Positions 24,044 to 35,749 of a DNA stretch of 64,000 bases are shown piece by piece. Below the pieces are notes generated by a model. The model did no database searches. It had not been told where the DNA came from and saw only the letters and a program-made list of their open reading frames with translations. A program made the translations under genes and the position numbers. Location of the stretch: positions 59,954,001 to 60,018,000 of the forward strand of contig JBITNC010000001.1 in NCBI GenBank assembly GCA_050084985.1, given 5' to 3'. The stretch's first letter is position 1. Each line of letters begins with the position of its first letter. This stretch comes from Nageia nagi (taxonomy: Eukaryota > Pinophyta).

Positions 24044-25353
24044 TTACTCTTTTCCTTTGTAATTAGGTTGTTTCATTTGCTTTTGAGTTTGTTCCACCCA
24101 ACTTTTAATAGAATCTTGCTTTTGTTTATTGTATAATTTTTGTAATTCTAGTTCTTTATCCCTTTCCTTTTGTAACAAAATGGCTATCTCTTTATCCCTC
24201 GCTTCTCGTCTGTCTAAGTAAGGATCTCGATATCTCCGTATTTGACTTCCTTCAGGAGTTTTGGGTTTCAAATTTTTAATCTTTTGATATTCCTCCCACT
24301 GTCTTTGTTTTTCTTTCTCCATACGTAGATGTTGCTCCCTTTTGATTTTTTCCTTTTCTAATTCTTCAAGTTGTAATTCTCTTAAACGCGGTTGAATCCC
24401 ATGCTCTTTATGAAGTCTTTTCTTTTTTTGTTCCAGGAATTCCCTTCTCTCTTTATTTGTTTGTTCTTGTTCTATGAATTTCCTTTTATCCCTAAATTTT
24501 TTTTCTTCCATTTCTTTTAATTTATCTTCTTGTTCTTGAATTTTAAGGACTTCATTAATTCTTCTATTTTCTTCCTCTAGGAGATATTGCATCTCCGCGG
24601 CCCTTTTAATCTCATCGCATATACTTCCATGAATCTTTGACCCACTTTCATTTTATATAATCATCTTCATTCTTTTAGTTCTTCAAAAGAAGGTATCTCT
24701 TCTACTACAAACTTAGATGTCCTTCTATTTAATCCTCCCTTTGAAGAGTAAGATTTTTTCGTTTGCTTTATTGAAGGAGCTCTTTGAGATAAATTACTTG
24801 TAGGTATTGATACTTCATTTTTTCCTAGTTTAAGAGATTTACGAGAAAGAGGAAGTCCTTTTCTAATCAAAGAACTGACTATTCGACCATCTGGTAATTG
24901 ACGAATGACTTTATCATAGATAACTTTATACGGTTCAGTCTCTGGTACCGCTATGGTTCCAGCCCAAGATTTATCCTCATCAATTTCTAAGTTATGATGC
25001 CTTTGATCTCATTTTTTTACATCTCCTGGTACACTAGAAGACATCTTAGGAATATCTCTATGATTAGCTAGACGATGATGAATTTCAATTAACTCTTCAT
25101 CTAACACTTGCATTCTAGACTTAGTAATATGATCCTCTATACTTTGTCTTTGTAATTTAGATTGATCATAATCCCAATCTTTATCTTTACCTTCATAACG
25201 ACCTACCCATGAATCTAATTCACCTAAAGGAGGTGTCCTCCTAACCGAAGACTCTATCAAATCCATATTATCTGTATCTATTTCTTGTATTTCAAATGGG
25301 TATTCTTGTATTTCCTTAGCGTCCATACTTCTAGTTTGAACCATTATAAACAA
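24044..25353 (-). pseudogene. Tat-1 gag N-terminal part with coiled coil
   Basis: The first Met (25353) opens MFIMVQTRSMDAKEIQEY. After a stop at 25009-25011 the frame continues (24870-24667). A 182-residue segment (24592-24044) is almost entirely charged, with LLEEENRRINEVLKIQEQ and EMEEKKFRDKRKF, and is a probable long coiled coil. A frame change lies near 24600-24660. The start is the first usable Met downstream of the 5-prime region, chosen by position. Confidence 0.65.
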
Positions 25354-26942
25354 ACATCATAAAAAGAGAACTTCATTTTTATCTTTTATATTATGTTTTC
25401 AAGAAAACAATTTAATGCACAAACATCCTACATGCAAATTTACTTCTAACGATGTGATTATCTTTTTAACTTTTTCACATATTTTTAACATCTAAGTTAA
25501 ATGAACAATATGAGTTATTCACTTTTAGTCTTTTAATTTTCCTAATTTGTTTTGACTAGTCAAGTGTTAAACAAGGTAGGTTGGGTAATTCTAAGTAATG
25601 TTTACAAGCTTCTATGGCTTTTGGCTTGGTTCTAGAAGAGTCTCCTTTTTTGACTCCTACCTAAAGGAGAGTCACCTTGGTGATCACCTCCAAGTGTAAC
25701 TGGCTCTATGGCTTCAAGTGTGTTATGTCGATGGGTACAAAGAAGTAAGAATTAACGGTTGGTAGTGACATCCAACTCGTTAATGTTCAATTATATCCTT
25801 TAAGGCCTTATGAAATGCAATTTAAACAAGTAAGATGCAATTATGCATACTACCCTCCCCAACATTCATCTCCATTCATTTATCTTATCTTAATGTGATA
25901 CAATCAAGAGTTTATTATAAGATGGATCTTGACCTTAATAAATCCCTGTTGTTCTTTTCTAATTATAATGTGATTCATTATCCAACCTCTTAGTGATGTT
26001 CATTAACCCCTTCCAGCTGTGGAAGTATTATGTGTAGTAAATTTCCAAATAAGATGTGAATAAATTTTACCTCTTTCACTTAACTTATTTCTGATCACTT
26101 AAGATCGCTTGAAGTGCAAAAGTGAGAGCATACTTTGTTAAGTGAAAGTACTTAGTGTATTCGAATCCACCCAATTCATTAACCCTTTAATGTGATTTGT
26201 ACTATCCAAAACCCGATTCATTTTCCTTAAGTTCATTCCAAATTAAGTGTGATTCATTTACCTCTTCCAATTGTGGAAGTATTATGTGTAGTAAATTGCC
26301 TCCTCTTACTAGTAAGAGGTCATTAGGTGTAGATAAATTAACCCAATTAATGATAGTGTGAGTGTGAAAGAAAATAAAAGTTAATTTACCCCTTCTTATC
26401 AAGTCTATTCTAGTCACCTTAGATCGCATGAAGCGCAAAGGGAGAGCATAAGTAGATAAGATAAAAAGTATTAATGTGTACATACCCTTTACCCAAAGCA
26501 TGAAAATAAATACATAACTTCATACATAAAGTAAATTAATAAAAGATATGCATTTAACCTTTTCTACCCATTCTTATATGCACTCTAGGCAAAGGAATCA
26601 CATTCAAAAATATTTTTCCATAACATAATTTTATTTTACTTTTTCAGAAATAGCAAAAAGAGATAAAATGACCTGGATATGAGTCACCGGTGTTTAGATA
26701 GAGAATGCTAGCATTTAGTGACAGTCACCAGCATTTGATTTCGTCGCTAGCATTTGATGACAGTAATCGACATTCTATTACAGTCTCTAGCATTCGATAA
26801 CAGTCATCGGCATTTCTGCAACAAATTCCTGAAAAAGCATAGAACCTGAAATTTGAAGTTAATACATGGAAAAATCCAAAAAAACTAGAGAATAGAAAGG
26901 TAGAATCATAAACAAAAAATCTCCCTCTCAATAACGGAGGGG
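25354..26942. other. Tat-1 5-prime untranslated region
   Basis: No gene is seen. The part at about 26220-26500 repeats a short block around 'gtggaagtattatgtgtagtaaa' (also at about 26020). It matches 54380-54600 of Tat-2 in reverse complement. An array of CACCGGTGTTTAG-like units lies at 26680-26815. Confidence 0.65.
26680..26815. repeat. Array of CACCGGTGTTT-like units at the 5-prime end of Tat-1
   Basis: About six units of 20-25 bp, each a variant of 'gtcaccagcatttgat', are spaced regularly. They are the counterpart of the array at 11345-11500 near the other end. Confidence 0.7.
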
Positions 26943-26959
26943 CCCTCCTTCTAGCGCCA
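26943..26959 (-). other. Tat-1 primer binding site
   Basis: On the minus strand this reads TGGCGCTAGAAGGAGGG. It begins three bases from the LTR edge and starts with TGG, as needed to pair with the CCA end of a tRNA. I do not assign the tRNA with confidence. Confidence 0.75.
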
Positions 26960-26962
26960 GAA

Positions 26963-27797
26963 TGTTGCAATGAAAATTGAGCTGGAATATAGAATAAAAT
27001 AAAACAAAAATTATTCTCAATCTTCATTGAACCTCAAATTATATAACATAGATAGACATTGTTATAATTGCAAAATGATATTCAATCTCAGTTCAAACTA
27101 CAATTTGCCCTTAGAAGGGACTTTTACAAATGTTATGTGCCAAAATAAGAGTATAAGATCTCCATTGTTTTTGGGTTGCTTGCTTCTCTTCTTGATGTAG
27201 ACAACCTGTAAATCCTACACACATGCAAAAGAAAATAACATCAAAGCATCTATGTATAACATTGTATTAAAATGAAACTAGCATAAAACAATAAAAGGAA
27301 TGAGTTCACAAGATTTTGGCAGCATTACCCTACTTCAATGTTGGGTTCAATTGGGTTCCATATTGCTTTGTATTAGCTTGTATTTATAGATTTTTTAGGT
27401 GAGACGTTCCAAGGCTGGAAAGGGAAAGTGAAGAGCCATTGTAAGTCATAACTGACCCCCTCTATCCACCTCAACTTGGAAGATGAAGCATTCCAACTTC
27501 CTTTTTGATTTTTTGTTCGGCTATTGCAAAGTCATCGATGTTTGTATGTCGAACACCGATGATCACCTAAAAACATCGGTGTTTGATATGGAACACCGGT
27601 GAACTGGTTAACTATATTAAAACGACTGCCTAATAGTAAAATTTCATCGAAAAGGGGCCATGTGACCATTCATTTTGCATGCACTCGATGAGAGCTATCC
27701 AATAATAGGGTTTCTAAACCTATTTTATGTTTGTCACACCAAGTTATGATTATTCTAATGTTTACTTGGTTAAAGAGGGACATTTTAGGTGTCTACA
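26963..27797 (-). repeat. Tat-1 5-prime LTR
   Basis: This is the 835-bp partner of 10019-10851, with the same TG...CA ends. A TATA-like TATAAATA (minus strand) at about 27381-27388 is the probable promoter. It is followed directly by the target duplication ATAGC. Confidence 0.92.
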
Positions 27798-27802
27798 ATA
27801 GC
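27798..27802. repeat. Target-site duplication ATAGC (right)
   Basis: Direct repeat of 10014-10018, bordering the right Tat-1 LTR. Confidence 0.9.
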
Positions 27803-29137
27803 ATAAGAGTATGAATGGTAATATGTGACATCCAATTGACTCTTTGACATGGAAATTATAGATTCTATGGGATCAAATTTTGCTAAAGAGTCATGTAATG
27901 TTTAACGCTTTTGTCAACTTTAGTTCTTGCTATTGTTGTTATCCTATTGTGTTTATCATGTACAACCTTCTAACATGGATATCAATGAAAAGGAATTATT
28001 CAATACTTACCTTGTTATTACCTAGACCCCAAAAACTAGGAATCAATATTGATGCTTATCTACAACGTTAGTTGCTTACTTGCTCAAAATATGAAATGAT
28101 GGAGTAGAAACATATTTATAAAAACTAGATTCAATATAAGAGCAATAATAATGTGGTCCATTCAAGATTTTCCTTCTTATAGGAACCTAGTAGGATGTAC
28201 AACAAAGGGATTCTTTACATATCCAATATGTGAGGAGAACACTTCTTCAATATAACTTCCATGTAGTAAAAAGAACTTTTATATGGGTTATAGGATATTT
28301 CTTTCTATGAATCATCCATTTTGTCATCAAAAAGAATATTTCAATAATGAGGAAGAGTGGTGTAAAGCACTATTGTGTTTAACAAAATATCCCATGAAAT
28401 TGTGGGGATTTGAGCAATTAAAAAAAAGGAAAAGTAAAAAGAATTATGATAGCATTAAAGGATAGAATATGAAATATATATTATTTGATCTACCATATTG
28501 GAAGGTACAATATGCAATTTAATAAGTGCATTTGTTGTTATGTATTTTAAATATTGAATAATTTTAGTTTGATGTTTCTATTATGAACCAGATCTTTTAG
28601 CTTGTTCCAACTTGGATGTGATGCATGTATAGAAAAATATCTGTGAAAGCCTAGTTGGGATATTTTTAGGTATTGATACAAAGATAAAGGATGGAAAAAT
28701 ATCTCATTATGATTTAAAAAAAATAAAGATTAGGAGTTCATTATGGGTAGAAACCTGTACTGGAAATATATATCTTCTAGAAGCATCCTACAATCTATTG
28801 AATGTTAAGAAATAAAGTTTTGTGAAATATTTTACAACATGAAAGTACTTGAAGGATATTTTTCAAATATTAACAAACAAATCTCTATGAAAGATCTTAT
28901 GATCCTCTATCTGAAATCACATGACTATCATGTTCTCATGCAAAACCTTCTCTTGATAATATTACAACATGTACTTGATAAGGCAATGTGAAAATCCATT
29001 TATAAGTTATGCATGTTCTATAGGGATATATGCGCAAGAGTGGTATATTTTGAAAAATTGATGAAATTAGAGGAAGATATCAAGGAGACCTTATATTTGC
29101 TAGAAAAGTACTTTTGCTCTTCTTTTTTTGATATCAT
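27798..29137 (+). pseudogene. CACTA (En/Spm) transposase, 3-prime part
   Basis: This continues the transposase interrupted at 10018. In order: HPIDSLTWK near 27830, LLPRPQKLGINIDAYLQR near 28020, MWSIQDFPSYRNL near 28150, KKNFYMGYRIFLSMNHPF near 28280, LFDLPYWK near 28480, DVMHV and ICESLVGIFLGIDTKIKDG near 28620-28690, then VVYFEKL and EDIKETLYLLEKYF near 29045-29110. This is the Transposase_21 order, with domain spacing retained. There are many stops and frame changes. The coding similarity ends at FFDII near 29137, where the LTR-like block begins. Confidence 0.85.
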
Positions 29138-29928
29138 TGATATGTAATTAGAAGGATTAAAATTAATTTAACTCCTTATCTAGATCATTTTAAACTCAAA
29201 TTAATTAAGCACTTGAATACTTAAATAATTAGAGAAGTTAAATGGAATTTGTGTGCAAAACTAGAGAAGAAAACACACCATAAAGAGATAAAGCAATTTA
29301 CCCTGGTTCACCTAGTGTGGGCTACATATAGCAACAAAATCTCTCTTCAATATATGGGGATGAACAATGTACAAATACCTCCACATCATGTTAGTACTTC
29401 CCCTCCTAATTACATGAAACCTTAACTTTGAAATACTCAAAAATTTACTCTCCAAACTCTCTATAATCCTCCCTCTCAAACACCTACAACTTGCCTCTTT
29501 ATATAAGAAATATTCTGAACAAGTTTAGAGTGTTTAACAACTGGAGATTACAACAAAAATTCTATTTTTAAATACCCATTAGGATTATCTACCTATGGTT
29601 TATATTTGGTCTCAAATGGTTAAGTTAATATTCTAATATGGGCTTTCAAAGCTCAAAATCATGCTCTCTAGAAATACATAGGATTACAAATAAAAATCAA
29701 CCTAATAATAGGAAAAAACACTAATAAAATAAATCAAAATACCTTTTAAACATTAAAATACATGTATATATCCAAAAAATAGGCATACCCAATAAATGAC
29801 ACTGCTTGGTAGCTTGAGAATCGAGGTCAAAGTCTGTTGACTGATGGTGGTTAATGTGGTTAGTAGTTAAGGTGGTCAAGGCAATCAACTTAGTAGCTTC
29901 ACAAGTTGCAACTATCAAATTGGTTTAT
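29138..29928 (-). repeat. LTR-like block L
   Basis: This block is similar to 63440-64000 at the window end, in the same orientation. Shared features are 'ttggttcac(c/t)t(a/g)(g/a)tgtgggctacatat' and a TATA-like TATATAAAG on the minus strand (about 29501-29510). A CT-rich tract (TATTCCTCCCC on the plus strand, a polypurine tract on the minus strand) begins at 29929. This suggests the block is the 3-prime LTR of a minus-strand element extending to the right. The exact edges are estimates. Its left edge cuts the CACTA transposase. Confidence 0.6.
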
Positions 29929-31392
29929 ACATATTCCTCCCCATATCGATAGACCAAAATTTTTAGTTGATAGATCCATCATGTCATCCACATTGGTGAG
30001 GTAGAAATCCCCTCCATGGAACCCCCATCATTTACTCCATATTGACACTTGAATAGTGGTCTATGATAGATTATTTATAATTAGCTTATAACATTAATGT
30101 TAAGAATCTTCCTTTGATGTATCTTTCTTATTTTTGATAAGAAGGGAACAATTAGCTTTGAGGATTTGGTACTCAAAACTTGCAAGGTTCACCAATATGA
30201 AAGATAAAGCTAATTCTATAGATCACTCTTAATGAAAATCCAAGTTTGATTTAAATGGAGTGTCCTATGTATGAGCCAAAATGAGACTCTAGAATGTAAT
30301 GGATAGAATTTTCCTATTAGAAAAGAAATTTCTCACACACCTCACTCTGCAATATTAAAATATAAATAACAATCCCTAAATCAACTCAAACTTATATTAA
30401 GGTTTAACAAGAGAAATGCAAGTGAGAAAAGATTACATTATCTATTAATTACTATGATGATTAGGTTCCTACTTGCTACTTCTACCCTACCATAAAAATA
30501 TTCTATAGTGACTCTTCACCCTTAGTAGGCCCATGCCAATGTTAAATAGTATCCATATTCTCTTGCCTAAGCTATGCTACCTCAAAGCTTTTTCATAACT
30601 CAATCATTCAAAATAAACATAATTCAATAAAAAAAATGCTTTATTGAATTATGCAGGATATGCCATTTCTTAGAGATAGATAATCTTCAAGAAATGACTA
30701 TAGAATGATGTTTAGGATCTATACACTATCTCATAATCTCACCTATCTAACTCTCTAAATCTATACTTGATAGGTTTATATAAGTCACTTGTAGTCCTTA
30801 CAATCATAACAAAATCAAAGTATTGTCAATTCTTGGACCATATTTAACCAAGTCTTGTTACATCCAATTTATTTTGCAATACAACAAGCAAGTAGTTAAA
30901 GAAAGAGGTTGTTGGAGAGATATGCAACATCTTCCATTGGAATGAAGATCCTAGTATTAGTCAGAACATTTTCCACTATTATTCAAGAGAATTCCTTGCT
31001 CTTCAAATTAATCACCTTTGCCCTGTTTATTTCTAGGCTATCACTGGAGCAATTATCATAGTTAATTCCATAGTGATTCCCATGGCTAATTATTTAACTC
31101 TACCATGTTCTATTCCTACAATAAGTTACTATACCAAAATGCTAATAAATATACACAAACACATCATAAGCATAAAGTAAATACCATTCACATTCATTCG
31201 CATCATAATAAATAAAACACATCATAATATGGCAATTTTAGGTATAATATGAAATAAAGTTCAATTTGGGATTGCAAAATAAGGTCATTATCCTTAAAAT
31301 TTCACTAAATACCTAGACCTATCATAACCCCCAACTAAATTGAGTACATATCCTTAGGAAATACTATTCCCCTAATTCCTAAATAACTTAAT
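29929..31392. other. Unassigned sequence after LTR-like block L
   Basis: I see two CT-rich tracts near 29929 and 30008-30030, and a perfect hairpin at 30618-30653. No coding sequence is recognised. Confidence 0.45.
30618..30653. repeat. Perfect 14-bp inverted repeat
   Basis: CATAATTCAATAAA (30618-30631) and its exact complement TTTATTGAATTATG (30640-30653) flank an 8-base loop. Confidence 0.85.
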
Positions 31393-33080
31393 CAACTTTT
31401 GGCTACTTTAGTAGCCTTGGTAGATGCTCATGTACTCTTTGGTGACTTCTTAGTGGAAGTGGTGATGCCCTTTGTTGTTTTATATGTACAATACATCACC
31501 TTGAACTTTGGGTCTGATGATTCAAGTTTAGCCTCTTCTTTTGCTATATCCTTATCTTATCTGAACTTCTTCCTATTCTCCTACATTCCCTCTACAATTT
31601 CCTTTGGTGTATAATTTGGCTGGGATAACTCCTTTGCTCTATTTTTGGGAACAAATTTGGTAGCTGATGATGGTGTGGCTCCCAAATATGTCACATATTC
31701 CTTTTTTTATGTTTTCTATATCCCTACTTCCAACATATCCTACATGAGCTATATTGAAGAACAAGATTGAGAGTGCATGGGATATCCATCCCTAATGCTC
31801 CATAGATTATCTAAAATATCCAAGTCTTATATTTGCTTCCCCATACCTTCTATCTTAGCTAAAAATTCTTCTCTAATTTTCATAATTTCCCCTTTTAGTT
31901 TCTTAATGATTGCATAAATACCTCTTGGTGTTGATTCTTCTTATACAACTTTGGTTCCAACTTTTGATGCCCTCTTTCATTTTATAGACTATGGTGTCTC
32001 CTTAGTAGAAGAGGTCTTCAATGGTGGCACCTTAGAGGTTGAAGCCCATTTTTCCATAGATGGATTCAAAGTAGAATTCATTTTGGGCATATTTTTCTTA
32101 ACTAATGATTTAGATGTTGTGGGTGTTGAAATATCCTCCACCCCACCACCTTCCTCCTATTCCTCTATAGAATATGATATATTTAATTTAGGGAAATTAG
32201 AGGTATCCCTTCAAGAAATATGCTTATGAATCTTTGAACTTCCAATTGGCTTTTTTCCTTTTGTACTCTTAGAAACTAGTTCCTCCTCCTCACTAATAGA
32301 AATAAATATTCTAATAGGTGTTCCTTTTTCTGACTATTTCTTATCCCTAGAGTCTTCTTCCTCATTTATACTATAAGCTTATTCTAGTTCATCGTAATTG
32401 AAAGCTATAATTGAATCACTAGTTTGGAACAAGTTACATCTTTATGTCCCTTAATTTGGTCCAATATAAGGATCTTAATTAACCCTATATAGGCTAAAAA
32501 GGTCTTTCCCCTACTCTTTACCTTATTCACCATTGAGAAAATGGATTTGTTTAAGTAGGAGGGGACATTCAATAGATATTCTTTATCATCATGGTACTTC
32601 AAATATAGGAGGAACTCAAGATGATACTTGTTAGCCACTATATAGCATATGTTTAAGGTGAAGTACCACATCACAAAAGGACTAACCATTTCCATGGTTG
32701 AGGCATGGAATTTATTTCAATTCCATTTACAACCCCCTTCTTCTTTGATATTTGGAAATCCAGAACCAACTTCTTTAATTAGTTACTAACACATGGCCTT
32801 GGCACCTTGTACCATTATCTACTAGTTTTGGGGATACCTAACACCTTTCTAATGGCCTTTGAGGTGATTGCAATGTTGATTCTAGGTACAAGTTGAGCCT
32901 CCATGGTGTTGATATCTAAATTTTAAGAAAAATCTATCATCATGCCCATATTGTACCTATGAAATTGCTTGAATGCTTGAATCCATCCAACGGTTCATAG
33001 AAACTTATTTCGTTGCTTAGTAAGTAGTGCATGATTGAGATGGTCTACCTCAATGTGCTTCACTAGATCAATCATGGTGG
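31393..33080 (-). pseudogene. Degenerate ORF with charged tail, family unknown
   Basis: On the minus strand, about 560 codons read as protein with scattered stops. From the N-terminal side: VKHIEVDHLNHALLTKQRNK, EAQLVPRINIAITSKAIRKV and VLGIPKTS, then an open 96-residue segment (32695-32405) starting MEMVSPFVMWYF. The C-terminal third is Ser/Thr/Lys/Glu-rich with EEEELVSKSTKGKK. The LVPRINIAITSKAIRKVLGIP segment recalls N-terminal parts of plant transposon-borne proteins of the PMD type, but I do not assign it. It lies 1.3 kb after the Ty3 integrase on the same strand, so it may be an extra ORF of that element. Confidence 0.5.
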
Positions 33081-34340
33081 AATCTCAAAATTTTACAAAT
33101 ATGGAGGTAGAAGACCAACTCAAAATTGTTGCATGCATTAATGAGAAGGGTTTTTTGTTATTTTATCAAAGTTGTCAATTCAATTTCTATGTTGTGATAT
33201 GGTAGAGTATGATTGATTAATTTTTTGTGACATGATGTGGATGTGATAATTAGCCTCATTAAGTATTGATGAGATCATGTCTTATAATCATGCACATCAT
33301 GGCATAAACACCCAATGTCACTCATGTGACCACTTACCAATTAGCTGTACATGTGTAGCATTATGAGACTGTCACCACCACATCACTTGCAACTAAATAT
33401 AATTAGCATGTGACCATCACATGAAACCTATCATTTAAATCTTTATATGTGACATGCTTTAAGTAATTCATAAAAATTATCACAAGGCAAATCCCACCAT
33501 TATTAAATCTCACACTCTTCACACATCTTGATACAACATAGGAATTCCACCTATAGATAGTATACTGAGTTGAATGTCATCACACATTCTATGTAATACA
33601 TGAGACTACCATGCAGATACTTAAATCTAAGTTGAGTATCAGATATTCATGCTTGTTTGACTTTTTTCAAAGATGCATGACTCAATATTTGTGCAATGCC
33701 ATGTCATAATGGCATCAATTGATCATGCATGACTAAGCCATCAACAATGCCATTTCACCATGCTTCCAACTATACTTGCATTCTACCATAAGTCATTTTG
33801 AGTACACTCAAATTTACTATAGAAATAATTGCAAAATGAGCTATAGAAAGTGGTTCCTATATCATTAAGAAAAAAGATATTTTGACATAGTGGATAATGG
33901 TTTATGTTTGTTTTTGTTTCATTGATAGAGGTTGCACATCGAAGATAATGTGAATGCCCCCGTCTAACTAAAATATTACCATGTTCTCATAGAGAGAGAA
34001 ATTTAAACAAAAGGAAAGGATGTTACCAACTATAAATGTATGCTTACAAATGAAAGAGATGAATAGAAAATGTACCTACAGTATGTAACAATGTATCTAC
34101 ATCACTTAGAACTATGTATGTAATCATATCAACTCCTCATGATGGATGAACCATAATCAAATAATGAAGTTATTATCAAAACAAAGAACATAAAATGGTT
34201 ATTTTCTCTACCTAATCCTCATGATGCTTGTAAATATTCTCATCATGAGACCTATTTTTTTTTTTTTTTAATCTTGTGGAGGTACATATTATGGTTCAAC
34301 AGATTAGGGAAGCTAAAAAATGAATTGCAAATCTACATGT
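33081..34340. other. Unassigned AT-rich sequence
   Basis: This lies between the degenerate ORF and the Ty3 integrase. I find no coding sequence, array or LTR end here. A T-run lies at 34255-34270. Confidence 0.4.
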
Positions 34341-34348
34341 TTAATCAC

Positions 34349-35165
34349 CTATGGAATAAAATTAGTTTTTGATAAAGGTTTATGGTAAATTTTTAACCTA
34401 TGACCATTGACTAGCAACCCATGTGTGGGATCATCAATAGTATTAAGTTTGATTGAACCATTTCCAAAAACTTCTTCAATTTCATAAGAATCAAGCCACC
34501 TTGTTTGAAGTTTCCCTTTAAAATCTTGGAACTTGGAATCAAAAAGGAATTCCCAATCACTAGCATGAAAGGATTTGGGTACTATGTTCTTGTCATACCA
34601 AGAATTCCTTTGTTGTTGCATCAATTCTATTCATTGGAGAGCATCCATATGAATTTCATCTAGTGCATTGAACTACATCAAACTCTCTTAATGTGATGTG
34701 GAAAGATCAATCCCTACTATGGGGGTTGTTCTTAAAATTTCCACTTCAAATTTAATGGGAATGAATGTTGTCTTGCCATAGACCATTTCATATGGAGTGA
34801 GTCCTATCATGGATTTATAGGTAGTTTTATATGCCTAGACCGCCTCCTTAAATTTTTGTGACCAATCTACCCTATGAGAATCCATTATTTTAGTGAGAAT
34901 ATTTTCTAGTTCTTTATTTATCACTTTCACTTGTCCATTAGACTGTGGATGATATTGAGAGGATTTATGATGCATGATTTGATACTTCTCAACAAACCCT
35001 ACAACCACATATGAAATGAACTATGGCCCTTGGCTAGAAATAATTTCTCTTGGACCCCCACAATGGGCCATGATATGATCATATAATAAATCAAGGACTT
35101 TCTCCTTTGTAGCATACTGCAATGGTTGAATCTCATCCCATTTGGTAACATAAGTAGTAAAAACC
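34349..35165 (-). pseudogene. Athila-like Ty3 integrase, broken
   Basis: On the minus strand, TYVTKWDEIQPLQYATKEK (35150) enters the catalytic core. QYHPQSNGQVKVINKELENI near 34930 is the third-acid region, where the expected Glu appears as Lys (QVKVINKE). WAYKTTYKS-type sequence and GLTPYEMVYGKTTFIP follow. The open C-terminal part (34624-34349) has QQQRNSWYDKNIV, GKLQTRWLDSYEIEEVFGNG and VNGHRLKIYH. The N-terminal zinc region is missing, cut off where Copia-2 begins. The matching RT lies at 51720-53150. Confidence 0.8.
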
Positions 35166-35219
35166 AAGATATGTTAAAAAAATTGGCTCCCTAGGTTGAT
35201 GGGTTTAATTGCATCCCTA

Positions 35220-35740
35220 CGATTATAGAATAAAGCTTTAAGAAGGGGCTTTGTGAACAAATTAATGGAGTTCAAATTTGATGGACAATACTCTAGGTGT
35301 ATGATGCCATCAAGTACTTTCTTCCTAATAAAATGGGCCTAGATTTCCACATATTTTATTCTTTAATGGAACATAGGATTCTTTGCTAAAGAAATAACTG
35401 ATTGATTTTTTGAAGAGATCAAAGATGAACCAGCTTGCTCATACCTAATTTCTTTTAGAAGATACCTAAGCCAAATAGCTTCTTAGGTTGCAATAGACAT
35501 GGCTCAATATTTATCTTCTATGGGGAAAGAGAAATAGTAGGTTGCTTCTTGGAGACTAAAGAGGTAGCACCTAAACTAATGCTAACAACATATGCAAAGG
35601 TTGATTTCCTATCATCTGTATCTCTTCCATAGTTAGAATCTAAGAACCTTGAGAGAAAAAATAAGGGAAACTTTAAATACTTGAGAGCAAGATCCTTTTT
35701 TCTTGCAACATACCTCAAGATTTGCTTAACAGCATTAAGG
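35220..35740 (-). pseudogene. Copia-2 RNase H
   Basis: The segment DTDDRKSTFAYVVSISLGAT near 35620 corresponds to the [11 protein letters not shown] block of Copia RNase H. Further on, the minus strand gives RIKYVEI-AHFIRKKVLDG and LFTKPLLK near 35240, the usual end of pol. Stops and frame changes are frequent. Confidence 0.8.
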
Positions 35741-35749
35741 TATTCAACA

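Larger units (their letters stand above)
10019..27797 (-). mobile_element. Tat-1: giant Ty3/Gypsy retrotransposon of the Tat lineage
   Basis: This 17.8-kb element has LTRs at both ends (833 and 835 bp, TG...CA) and an ATAGC target duplication, a primer site beside the right LTR and a polypurine tract beside the left one. Minus-strand order is gag, protease, linker, RT, RNase H, a second RNase H, integrase, an extra ORF, then a long 3-prime region. The second RNase H and the size place it near Ogre/Tat elements. At least six frame changes and many stops make it inactive. Its long 3-prime region carries an antisense PMD gene and a minisatellite. It is inserted in a CACTA transposase. Confidence 0.92.
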
